55,463 nt of DNA from an uncultured Alphaproteobacteria bacterium. GTDB taxonomy: Bacteria > Pseudomonadota > Alphaproteobacteria > Rhodobacterales > Rhodobacteraceae. The notes beneath the pieces are model-generated. The model ran no database searches. It had not been told where the DNA came from and saw only the letters and a program-made list of their open reading frames with translations. The stretch spans positions 1 to 55,463 of the forward strand of contig CACHDI010000010.1 of the NCBI GenBank assembly GCA_902578545.1, in the 5' to 3' direction. Each line of letters opens with the position of its first letter. Within the stretch, counting starts at the first letter, position 1. Positions 46,821-54,833 of the stretch are shown here, one piece after another. The translations under genes were made by a program, and so were the position numbers.

Positions 46821-48563
46821 ATGGAAAGGCAATTAAGAGCAATTCTAGCAATGGATGTTGTTGGTTTCAGCAAAATGATGTCAGAAGATGAAGAAAATAC
46901 ATTAAGAGTTTTAACAGATCGACGCCAGGTAGTAGATCAGATTATAAATGAACATGGCGGTAGAATTTTCAATACTGCTGGTGACAGCGTAATTGCTGAA
47001 TTTGCTAGCCCGGTAAAAGCAGCAGAATGTGCTGTTCAAATTCAAAACAAAAATTCAACTATAAATAAAGATTTAAATGAAAAAGAAAAAATGACATTTA
47101 GAGCTGGAATAAATATGGGCGATATAATGATTACTGAAGATAATCTATATGGAGACGCTATCAATATTGCGGCCCGTTTAGAATCATCGGCTTTACCGGA
47201 TGGAATTTGCATATCACAAAACGTGTTCGATATGATAAATCTTAAAATAAAAGTATCTTATGAAGATGCCGGAGAATTAGATTTAAAAAATATAGGTCGA
47301 CCCATAAGAGCTTTTCATATTGTACCTTGCAAAGGTGCTACAAGAGGACTTCAACATTCAGCTGAAAAGCCTGCTATAAAAGTAGAAAAAGCGGAAGCAG
47401 GATCACTTGCTGTAATGCTTTTTAAAAATTTGAGCAATGATGAAGAACAAGAGTATTTTTGTGAAGGACTATCTGAAGATCTAATTTCTGCGTTGTCACG
47501 TTACAAAAAATTAGTAGTAGTATCAAGTAATGCTAGCTTTTCATATAAAGATAAAAATAAATCTCCAAAGGAAATTGGGGAAGAATTAGGTGTTAGATAT
47601 ATATTGGAAGGCAAAGTTAGAAAGTTGGGTCCAAAGATGAGAATTACAGCTTCTTTAGTAAGTGCAGAAAATGGGACCAACCTTTGGTCGAATAATTTTG
47701 ATACATCAATTGACGAGATTTTTGATATTCAAGATGAATTGGTTGGTACAATAGTATCAACAATAGTGGGTAATGTTGAAAAAGATCATATTAAACAACT
47801 CTCTAATTCTAAACCAGAAAATATGAAAGCATATGATTTAGTTTTAAGGGGACTAGAATATCATAGAAGAAGCTCTATTTCTGCAGAAAATAACAAGAAA
47901 GCTTTGGATTTCTTCAATAAAGCTATTGAAGCTGATCCAACTTATGCTAGAGCTCATGCATGGAAATGTTGTTCATTAGGAAATAATTCTGAATGGTTTC
48001 CTGACGAAATGCCTGAAAACTGGATGAATGATGCTTTTGCTTCTGTTCATAAGGCTTTAGAGCTAGACCCTAACGATCCAGAAGCTCATAGAATAATGGG
48101 AGCAGTTAAATTATTATTTGAGGGTGATATGGATACTGCAATCTTTCATCATCAAAAAGCTATTGAAATTTGTCCAAGTGACACATATCACATCGCTCGA
48201 TATGCTCTTCTGTTAGTTTATTTAGGTGACCCCCAAAAAGGAATGGATGAAATAAAAAAAGCCATGAGAATTGATCCTTTTTGTTCCGATCTCATGTTTG
48301 AAGTAGAAGGAACATGTCATTTTTGGTTAGGAAATTATCAAGACTCCATAAATTCATATAAAAAACTAAAGATAGATACAAGAGATAGCCTTTTTTATAG
48401 TGCTGCATGTAATAAAAAAATGGGTAATAATGAAAAAGCAACCGAAATTTTAAAACAAGCTACAAACACACTAAATATGACAACAGATAAGTTTTTGAGT
48501 TCTCAACCTCTTAAAAACGAGGATAGTAAAAAAGAGCTACAAGAAATAATTAAAGCAATTTAA
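46821..48563 (+). CDS. Class III cyclase with TPR domain, soluble
   Basis: A 580-residue protein with an N-terminal class III cyclase domain (residues 1-170). The metal ligands are in AMDVVGFSK (Asp12) and TAGDSVIAE (Asp55), and the VNIAARLE-type motif appears as INIAARLESS. A TolB/FlgO-like region follows (SLAVMLFKNLSNDEEQEYFC), then TPR units (AHAWKCCSL; PEAHRIMGAVKLL; YHIARYALLLVYLGD). No membrane segment is seen, unlike the relative at 44-1930. GAAGGG precedes the ATG at 46821. It probably makes cAMP in response to a protein or metabolite sensed by the C-terminus; the product nucleotide is not certain. Confidence 0.87.
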   Translation: MERQLRAILAMDVVGFSKMMSEDEENTLRVLTDRRQVVDQIINEHGGRIFNTAGDSVIAEFASPVKAAECAVQIQNKNSTINKDLNEKEKMTFRAGINMGDIMITEDNLYGDAINIAARLESSALPDGICISQNVFDMINLKIKVSYEDAGELDLKNIGRPIRAFHIVPCKGATRGLQHSAEKPAIKVEKAEAGSLAVMLFKNLSNDEEQEYFCEGLSEDLISALSRYKKLVVVSSNASFSYKDKNKSPKEIGEELGVRYILEGKVRKLGPKMRITASLVSAENGTNLWSNNFDTSIDEIFDIQDELVGTIVSTIVGNVEKDHIKQLSNSKPENMKAYDLVLRGLEYHRRSSISAENNKKALDFFNKAIEADPTYARAHAWKCCSLGNNSEWFPDEMPENWMNDAFASVHKALELDPNDPEAHRIMGAVKLLFEGDMDTAIFHHQKAIEICPSDTYHIARYALLLVYLGDPQKGMDEIKKAMRIDPFCSDLMFEVEGTCHFWLGNYQDSINSYKKLKIDTRDSLFYSAACNKKMGNNEKATEILKQATNTLNMTTDKFLSSQPLKNEDSKKELQEIIKAI

Positions 48564-48577
48564 CCAAGTTTAACTTA

Positions 48578-48793
48578 ATGACAAAAGATCTGAACTTTTC
48601 AGAAAAAGAGTACAGTGAAATCATTGAAATGGCTTTAAGTGACCATATTCCATTCTCTACAATTAGAAAATTATATGGCTTGAGAGAAAAAGAGGTAAAA
48701 AAAATTATGCGTACAAAACTAAAACCAAAAAGTTATAAAAATTGGCGAAAAAGAGTACACGATCTTGGATCACAAAGAGCTACCTATAAATAA
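48578..48793 (+). CDS. DUF2805 (TIGR03643) small protein
   Basis: A 71-residue protein matching the small DUF2805 family: FSEKEYSEIIEMALSDHIPF followed by a helix-turn-helix-like stretch and KLKPKSYKNWRKRVHDLG at the end. The fold suggests nucleic-acid binding, but its role is unknown. It starts 15 bases after the cyclase gene. Confidence 0.8.
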   Translation: MTKDLNFSEKEYSEIIEMALSDHIPFSTIRKLYGLREKEVKKIMRTKLKPKSYKNWRKRVHDLGSQRATYK

Positions 48794-48806
48794 ATTAAAG
48801 AACGTC

Positions 48807-49082
48807 ATGATTGAAGAAAATTTTGAATATAACAGAAAAGACGCTTTTTGCAATTTTTGTTCTAGAAAAAAAAATCCTCATCCAGATTTTGATGAACCGA
48901 TAGTTGTAAGGGATTTAAAACTTAATAATAAGAATCTTTCTATATGTATTAATTGCCATCACGAAATTTTAGAAAAATCACATGGGAAAAAAAGTATTTT
49001 TGATAAAATTTTATCCAATAAATATAATCTGATTTGCCTTTTAAAAAAAGCTGACATTTTTAAAATCAACTTAAAATTATAG
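48807..49082 (+). CDS. Small zinc-ribbon-like protein, unknown
   Basis: A 91-residue protein with two cysteine pairs, AFCNFCSRKK and ICINCHHEI, about 40 residues apart, forming a probable zinc ribbon. No family is recognised. I start it at the ATG at 48807, 14 bases after the DUF2805 gene, not the upstream TTG that would overlap that gene. It is followed by a TPR gene. Confidence 0.6.
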   Translation: MIEENFEYNRKDAFCNFCSRKKNPHPDFDEPIVVRDLKLNNKNLSICINCHHEILEKSHGKKSIFDKILSNKYNLICLLKKADIFKINLKL

Positions 49083-49092
49083 AATTATTCAT

Positions 49093-49659
49093 ATGTTAAA
49101 TAAAATTAAAATATTTGTTTATTATACCCTATTTTTAACCTTTTTATTTATAAATCCCAATATACTTTTTTCACAGAAAAATTTAAATGTTGAAAATCTA
49201 TTAAATAAACTGCAAATAGCTGAAACAAATGAAGAAGCTAGAATAATAAGAGAACAAATTTGGAATAAATGGATATATGCTATTCCTAAAAATGCACAAC
49301 AAAATCTTAAGTACGCATTGAATGAATTTAATTCTGGAAGATTATTATCTGCTGAAAAAGCTTTTACTGATTTAATAAAAAAGTATCCAAATTATACAGA
49401 GGGCTGGAATAAGAGAGCTACAATAAGATATATGCTTAATGACTTAGAAGGATCGTTAAATGATATAGATAGTGTTCTGAAACTTCAGCCTAGACATTTT
49501 GGAGCTATAGCTGGATCTGGATTAATTTACATTAAGAAAAAAAATTATGAAAAAGCTTTAAGTTTCTATAAAAGCCTAGATAAAATTGATCCTATGAACG
49601 AAGAAAGTGAAATGTTTATAAAGTTAATAAATAAAATTTTACTAAAAAACTCAGCATGA
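49093..49659 (+). CDS. Exported TPR protein
   Basis: A 188-residue protein with an N-terminal signal or anchor (FVYYTLFLTFLFINPNILFS) and TPR units from about residue 75, such as LLSAEKAFTDLIKKYPNYTEGWNKRATI and PRHFGAIAGSGLIYIKKKNYEKALSFY. Helical repeats of this kind bind partner proteins. The partner is unknown. Confidence 0.78.
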   Translation: MLNKIKIFVYYTLFLTFLFINPNILFSQKNLNVENLLNKLQIAETNEEARIIREQIWNKWIYAIPKNAQQNLKYALNEFNSGRLLSAEKAFTDLIKKYPNYTEGWNKRATIRYMLNDLEGSLNDIDSVLKLQPRHFGAIAGSGLIYIKKKNYEKALSFYKSLDKIDPMNEESEMFIKLINKILLKNSA

Positions 49660-49697
49660 TATAATTTTTTTAAAATAACTTTCTTTATTCAAATTAA

Positions 49698-50123
49698 TCA
49701 TTTATTTTTAAAATTTAATACACAGCTAAAATTTATAACATCTATATCTAAATCTTTAGTTTTAGTTAAATCAAGACCTTTTTTTGTTGAATAAATGACC
49801 AGTTCTTTTAAAATTTCTTGTTTAAGATTTTCTGAAAGATCTTTGTTTGTAAGTACAATTTCATCTAGGCCAGAGGAATTGGAATGACTACTTGTTTTTA
49901 AACTATCACCCAACTTCTTTCCTCCCCAAATACGTTCCCAGCCTTCTCTATATTCTGGAGTTGACACACTTGAAAAGTGGCTAATTGATAATTGAGATGC
50001 AGACTTTTTGGCAGATCCAACTTTAGAAGTTTTATCAGTTGTTTCTTTTTTATTTTTCTCAATACTTTTAGGACTATCTTTTTTTGTTTGACTGATATTT
50101 TTACTCTGAGTTTTTTTATCCAT
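49698..50123 (-). CDS. Lysine/serine-rich protein with conserved core, unknown
   Basis: A 141-residue protein. The first 45 residues are low-complexity Lys/Ser/Thr, followed by a distinct core EYREGWERIWGGKKLG and an acidic C-terminus. The tract looks disordered, and the core may bind a partner. I do not recognise a family. It lies opposite the TPR gene and before a long non-coding stretch. Confidence 0.5.
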   Translation of the reverse strand: MDKKTQSKNISQTKKDSPKSIEKNKKETTDKTSKVGSAKKSASQLSISHFSSVSTPEYREGWERIWGGKKLGDSLKTSSHSNSSGLDEIVLTNKDLSENLKQEILKELVIYSTKKGLDLTKTKDLDIDVINFSCVLNFKNK

Positions 50124-50568
50124 ATTTTTAAATCCAGAATTATGGTTGTAAATTTTTTTGATTATTTAATAATTAAAAAATTAAATTAAAGGTTAAAATA
50201 TTTATTAATGGCGATAGTTGATTTTTGTTCTACATATTGGTGAATTTGTTCTGAAAGATAATGATTTTAATTTACTTTCAAAAATATATGTAACCTTAAA
50301 ATCGTTTTTATAATTTTTCTAATGCATTTTTTTAAAAAAATCTTTGCATTACCTCCTTTACCCTATAAGAAAACTTTCATTCTAATTTTACTATTGATAT
50401 GATAAAGATATTCTTACATTACAACATATCTAAATATCGATAAGTTTTTTTTTACACTCAAAATTTGAACAATTTTTATTAATCCAATAACAATGTGATT
50501 TTTTATAATCTAAAAAAGAAACCAACCTGAAATAATCTTATATAATAATAAAAATTGTAAACTCTGAA
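50124..50568 (+). other. 445-base non-coding stretch upstream of the DEAD-box helicase
   Basis: No convincing frame, tRNA or known riboswitch is visible in either strand. It holds a palindromic patch AATGCA (50321-50326) with TGCATT (50345-50350) flanking T7-A7, which could pair. Long leaders are common on cold-inducible RNA helicase genes, so it may be a regulatory 5' leader. I see nothing more specific. Confidence 0.4.
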
Positions 50569-52215
50569 ATGAACCCCTTTATAAATATAGAAGAACAAAT
50601 AGATGCCAACTTGAAATTGCGAGGTTATACAGAATTAACATCTATCCAAAAAGCTATAATTGAAAAAGAAATTACTGGACGAGATGCAATTGTATCAGCT
50701 CAGACTGGCTCTGGCAAAACGATAGCATTTGGCTTATCTATTGTGTCAAATATACCAAATAATAATAAAGTTAAAAAACCACCCTCTGTATTGATAATAG
50801 CTCCTACCAGGGAATTAGCTTTACAAGTTCAAAATGAATTAGATTGGCTCTATTCAAAGACCAGTATTTGTATTGTGTCTTGTGTAGGTGGAATGGATAT
50901 GAGAACTGAAAAACGTAACTTAAAAAAATTTCCAGATATTATTCTTGGAACACCAGGGCGTTTAAAAGATTATCTTGAAAGAGAAGTGATTAATTTATCT
51001 AAAGTAAAGGTTGTAGTTTTAGATGAAGCCGACGAAATGTTAAACTTAGGATTTAGAGAAGAGCTAGAATATATTCTTAGCCAAACTCCAAAAGAGAGAA
51101 GAACTTTATTATTTTCAGCAACTTTTTCAAAACAAATAGAAAAGCTTGCTTCAAAATTTCAAAATAATGCGCTCAGAATTTCTACTGTTGAAAAAAATAA
51201 ACAGCATATTGATATTGAGTATCATGCTATAAAAGTAACTTCCAACAATATTGAATATGCAATCATGAATACTTTAAGATATTACGAAGGTAAGAAATCT
51301 TTGGTATTTTGTGGAACAAGAGCAAATGTAAATCATTTAACATCACGACTTAATAACCGAGGATTTTTAGTTGTTTCAATATCAGGTGAATTAAGCCAAA
51401 AAGAAAGGTTAAATGCTCTTCGCTCTATAAAAAATGGTCATTCTAAAGTATGTGTAGCTACTGATGTAGCTGCAAGAGGAATTGACCTTCCAAATTTAGA
51501 TTTAGTTATTCATGCAGACTTGCCAAAAACAAAAGAGTCTTTAGTTCATCGCAGTGGAAGAACTGGAAGAGCTGGGAATAAAGGAATTAGTATTTTAATG
51601 GTTCCACAAGATAAAAATAAGCAATTACAAAGACTTCTAAATAATTCTGGAATCATAGCTGAGTGGAGAAATCCTCCAAATCGTGACGATATTATAAAAC
51701 AAGATGATTTTAACATTATGCAGGATCTTAAGAATTTAGACAAACCTTCAGAAGAAGAAAATATATTAGTTGAGAAGATTCTAAAAAAATATAATCAAAA
51801 GGAATTAGCAACTGCTCTTATACGCAAATTTAGAGAAAATAAATATACTCCTGATGATTTAGAACCTATTAAAAACAGTAATAAAGAAAAAACCAAACTC
51901 CTAAAATTTCAAAAAAGTGTATGGTTTAAACTTAAATTAGGTAGCCGTCAGAAAATAGAAAAACATTATTTATTACATAAAATAACAGAAGTTGGTAAAA
52001 TTAATAAAAAAGATATAGGAATTATTAAAATAGAAAATGAAAATTCTTTTATAGAAATAAACTTTAGAATTTTGGATAAATTCCTGAGTTCTCTTGAAAA
52101 TAATAATAAATCATATCCTGAATTAGATTTAATTTTATTAAAAAATAAACCAAATATATCAATTCAAAAAAAATCTACTTATCTTTCCAATAAATTTAAA
52201 AAAACAAAAAAATAA
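50569..52215 (+). CDS. DEAD-box RNA helicase (CsdA/DbpA-like)
   Basis: ATP-dependent RNA helicase, 548 residues. The Q-motif and core are SIQKAIIEKEI, SAQTGSGKTIAFG, APTRELALQVQ, LGTPGRLKDY, LDEADEMLNL, LFSATF and HRSGRTGRAGNKG. The C-terminus carries a DbpA-type RNA-binding domain, visible around KLGSRQKIEKHYLLHKITEV. Such enzymes help fold rRNA and release structured RNA, often at low temperature. A 445-base leader precedes it. Confidence 0.93.
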   Translation: MNPFINIEEQIDANLKLRGYTELTSIQKAIIEKEITGRDAIVSAQTGSGKTIAFGLSIVSNIPNNNKVKKPPSVLIIAPTRELALQVQNELDWLYSKTSICIVSCVGGMDMRTEKRNLKKFPDIILGTPGRLKDYLEREVINLSKVKVVVLDEADEMLNLGFREELEYILSQTPKERRTLLFSATFSKQIEKLASKFQNNALRISTVEKNKQHIDIEYHAIKVTSNNIEYAIMNTLRYYEGKKSLVFCGTRANVNHLTSRLNNRGFLVVSISGELSQKERLNALRSIKNGHSKVCVATDVAARGIDLPNLDLVIHADLPKTKESLVHRSGRTGRAGNKGISILMVPQDKNKQLQRLLNNSGIIAEWRNPPNRDDIIKQDDFNIMQDLKNLDKPSEEENILVEKILKKYNQKELATALIRKFRENKYTPDDLEPIKNSNKEKTKLLKFQKSVWFKLKLGSRQKIEKHYLLHKITEVGKINKKDIGIIKIENENSFIEINFRILDKFLSSLENNNKSYPELDLILLKNKPNISIQKKSTYLSNKFKKTKK

Positions 52216-52234
52216 GAGAAAAAGTACTTAGCAC

Positions 52235-52256
52235 AATCAAATATTAATATTTGATT
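52235..52256 (+). terminator. Perfect 22-bp palindrome after the helicase gene
   Basis: Arms AATCAAATATT and AATATTTGATT are exact inverted repeats with no loop spacer, 20 bases after the helicase stop. No U-run follows, so it is a terminator-like or processing hairpin rather than a classic intrinsic terminator. Confidence 0.5.
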
Positions 52257-52360
52257 CTGATAAGTCATGACGCAAGGTAATCGGATTTGTTTATTGCACT
52301 TTAAACAAAAATTTTATTTCATCAAATTTAATTTCAACATTTTTTTAAAAAGGAGTAAAA

Positions 52361-52735
52361 ATGAAAATTATGAGAAGAAAAATTTCAATATTATTAACGC
52401 TTGTGTGTTTATTAACGTCAACAAATTTTGTTTCTGCAGAGGCTTACTGGTCCCGCACTGCTGAAGTACGGGACGGAACACCGTTACCAGTAGCAGTTGA
52501 ACATGCTCTTGGTTTCGTCAAAATATGTGCTGAAAATGGAGTAGAGCTAGCAGTTACATTACCTATCTCAGGAAATCCTAATAGAATACGGTGGACAAGC
52601 AGTGGTGCAGATATAGCATCTGTACAAGCAGATTTTAGAAAAATGCAACAAGTTCCCGCATTCCAAGAACATTGGATGAAAGGTCTAGAAATGTACGAAA
52701 ACCCAACAGATGATTGGTGGATAAGTCCTCAGTAA
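52361..52735 (+). CDS. Small exported protein, ABM-like
   Basis: A 124-residue protein with a clear signal peptide (LLTLVCLLTSTNFVSAEA). The mature part has a stretch (EHWMKGLEMYENPTDDWW) resembling small dimeric alpha/beta-barrel proteins, but I cannot assign a family. Base use is a little richer in G+C than its surroundings. AGGAG precedes the ATG. A strong hairpin follows the gene. Confidence 0.65.
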   Translation: MKIMRRKISILLTLVCLLTSTNFVSAEAYWSRTAEVRDGTPLPVAVEHALGFVKICAENGVELAVTLPISGNPNRIRWTSSGADIASVQADFRKMQQVPAFQEHWMKGLEMYENPTDDWWISPQ

Positions 52736-52756
52736 TGATTGCATTATACTAAATTG

Positions 52757-52788
52757 CCTGAAAACCTAATATTGATTGGGTTTTCAGG
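52757..52788 (+). terminator. Strong hairpin after the small exported protein gene
   Basis: CCTGAAAACC (52757-52766) pairs with GGTTTTCAGG (52779-52788). Including one G-U pair, the stem reaches 13 base pairs with a six-base loop. A partial T-run follows (GATTTT). It probably ends transcription of the small gene. Confidence 0.7.
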
Positions 52789-52975
52789 ATTGATTTTAAA
52801 TAATAGTCGATTAAAAATTACAAGAAAGTCATTTCTTAAACCTTGGAAAAAAGGTGTTATTGAATAACTAATGTAACCTATAAAGTTTCATGTTTTGAAT
52901 TTTAATAGAATGTTTTTTATTATAATAAGATTTTGTGCTTATTGAGTGCTATTATAATGTTCTTTGGAGGATAAA

Positions 52976-53383
52976 ATGTATATATTTTCAGGCAACTGTT
53001 TGTGCGGTAAAGTTACTTATAAGTGTTACGTTAAACCAAAAACTATATTTAATTGTCATTGTGAAGATTGTCGTCGTGCCACTGGTTCTGTTTTTGGAAC
53101 AAACCTTTTTGTTCCAGAAAATGAAGTAAAAATATCTGGTAATCTCTCTTCTTATTCACATAAATCTGATAGCGGAAGTACTATGACAAAAATGTTTTGT
53201 AGTAATTGTGGGTCACTAATGTTTGGAAGGAATAGCGCTAAAGAGAATATTATGTCAATAAGAGCTGGTACCGTAATCCAATTAGATTTAATTAAACCAG
53301 AGATAAACGTCTTCATGGATAGTAAAGTTCCATCCACTAGTATTGATAACAATATTAAAAAAGCTGCTAGAATGCCGTTATAA
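52976..53383 (+). CDS. GFA/CENP-V domain protein
   Basis: A 135-residue zinc protein of the GFA family, whose namesake was described as an S-hydroxymethyl-glutathione (formaldehyde-activating) enzyme. Zinc ligands are visible as NCLCGKVTY, NCHCEDCRRATGS and FCSNCGSLM. The exact substrate is unknown; many family members are not formaldehyde enzymes. GGAGG lies before the ATG at 52976. It is followed after 11 bases by a DmdA/GcvT-like gene, a pairing that fits one-carbon handling. Confidence 0.82.
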   Translation: MYIFSGNCLCGKVTYKCYVKPKTIFNCHCEDCRRATGSVFGTNLFVPENEVKISGNLSSYSHKSDSGSTMTKMFCSNCGSLMFGRNSAKENIMSIRAGTVIQLDLIKPEINVFMDSKVPSTSIDNNIKKAARMPL

Positions 53384-53394
53384 AACTTGAAAAT

Positions 53395-54576
53395 ATGCAA
53401 AAAAAATTAGAAAACAAACGAAATGTAGTTACTTCCCATAATGAGCCTGGGTTTAACTATGGTTATATAAATTCCCCATTCATCCAATTTGATTATGCTA
53501 GGAAAGCTACTTTTCTTGTTTATAATGGTCGGCTAATGCCTATTTCTTTTGAGGATTCTAATCGGATCGATGACTATTGGAGTTTAAAAAAAAATGCAGC
53601 AATGTACCCTACTGGAGAATTACCACTAGAAATCAAGGGAGCAGACTCAGAAAAACTATGTGATAATATTTTTACTAAAGACATAAAAAAGTTAAAGGTT
53701 GGAAGATGTTTGTATGGCATTGCCTGTTATCCTGATGGAGGTATAATCGTTGACGGAATATTAATGCGTTTAGATCAAGACCACTTCTGGTATGTTCAAG
53801 CTGAGGGACAAATTTACTCTTGGTTAATAGCTAAGTCTGAAGGTCTTGATGTAAAAATTTCCAACCCCAATATTTGGGTTAATCAGGTTCAAGGACCTTT
53901 ATCACTTGATATACTTTACGCAGCATGTGATGAGTTTAAACCTAAGCCATTCAACTACTTTGATACTGCTAAAGTAAAAATGGCTGGTCAGGAAGTAGTT
54001 ATTTCTAGAACTGGATTCACTGCTGAAATTGGATGGGAATATTATGTATCTCCAAAAACTGATACTGATCTACTCTGGAACCATTTGATGTCAATAGGAG
54101 AAAAATATGGTCTAATTCATAGTGGTCTTGACTCAATGGACATTAGAAGAATTGAAGCAGGTATCATGAACTCAGGTTCTGATTTTGATCTTACAATGAA
54201 CCCTTATCAGGTTGGTCTTGGAAAATTTGTTGATTTAAATAAAGATCACTTTATTGGTAAAAAGGCTTTAGAAGTAGCACCTAAAGATAAGCTAATTCTT
54301 GGTGTGCTTTGTGATAAATCAGAACCAATGGTCTTAGGAGAAGTATCGGTGAATGGTGAGAATATTGGTCTTATCACTGCGGCTGCTTGGTCTCCTTATC
54401 TAAAAAGTGGGATAGGTTATGTGCGTCTAGTTGATAAAAAGCATAAATCTGTTGAAAAAATTGAAATATATGGGATTGATGGTATCAAACATACTGCAAA
54501 ACTTGTAGAATTACCATTTTACGACAAAGAAAAGAAAATACCTAGAGGTCTGAAATTTAGAGAACCTAATAATTAA
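53395..54576 (+). CDS. Second GcvT/DmdA-superfamily demethylase
   Basis: A 393-residue GcvT-fold protein. Similar to the gene at 43536: FLVYNGRLMPISFED, PTGELPLEIKGADSEKL, YPDGGIIVDGIL, FWYVQAEGQIYSW, SRTGFTAEIGWEYY and IEAGIMNSGSDFDLTMNPYQVGL. It keeps the THF-binding layout but differs from both GcvT and typical DmdA in the substrate-facing segments. It probably moves a methyl or methylene group from an unidentified donor to tetrahydrofolate. It is coupled to the GFA gene (11-base gap). Confidence 0.72.
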   Translation: MQKKLENKRNVVTSHNEPGFNYGYINSPFIQFDYARKATFLVYNGRLMPISFEDSNRIDDYWSLKKNAAMYPTGELPLEIKGADSEKLCDNIFTKDIKKLKVGRCLYGIACYPDGGIIVDGILMRLDQDHFWYVQAEGQIYSWLIAKSEGLDVKISNPNIWVNQVQGPLSLDILYAACDEFKPKPFNYFDTAKVKMAGQEVVISRTGFTAEIGWEYYVSPKTDTDLLWNHLMSIGEKYGLIHSGLDSMDIRRIEAGIMNSGSDFDLTMNPYQVGLGKFVDLNKDHFIGKKALEVAPKDKLILGVLCDKSEPMVLGEVSVNGENIGLITAAAWSPYLKSGIGYVRLVDKKHKSVEKIEIYGIDGIKHTAKLVELPFYDKEKKIPRGLKFREPNN

Positions 54577-54585
54577 AAAAAATTT

Positions 54586-54813
54586 TTAATAGTTATTTTC
54601 TGATAAATATCTTATATGTTCTGTTGTTATAGTACAACAACCTTCTACTTTATTTATACCTCTTTCAATCCATTCTTTAACATATTTTGAGTATTGTTCT
54701 GGAGATATTACTTCTTCAAATGTCCAATTTGTTTTTTGCATCACTTCTGAATGAGTATATACACCAAAGCATTTCCAATTATTTTGCATAATATCTAAGC
54801 AAGCATTTATCAA
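54586..54813 (-). pseudogene. C-terminal fragment of a homocysteine S-methyltransferase
   Basis: Only about 75 codons are present, yet they match the end of the homocysteine S-methyltransferase/BHMT fold: WIERGINKVEGCCTITTEHIRYL, equivalent to the zinc-binding GGCCG(T)xPEHI motif. The first zinc cysteine and most of the barrel (some 230 residues) are missing, and the frame starts with TTG. The remnant probably reflects a deletion. A short, real protein cannot be excluded. Confidence 0.55.
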
Positions 54814-54833
54814 AATATGGATTTTTAAAAAGT

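Noticed and set aside
50321-50350. Palindrome in the helicase leader as an intrinsic terminator
   Set aside because: The stem is AT-only in its centre, the arms are short and it is not followed by a T-run in either direction; it is kept only as a note on the leader.
52267-52464. Frame overlapping the start of the small exported protein
   Set aside because: It lacks a ribosome-binding site and covers the signal peptide region of the real gene in another frame.
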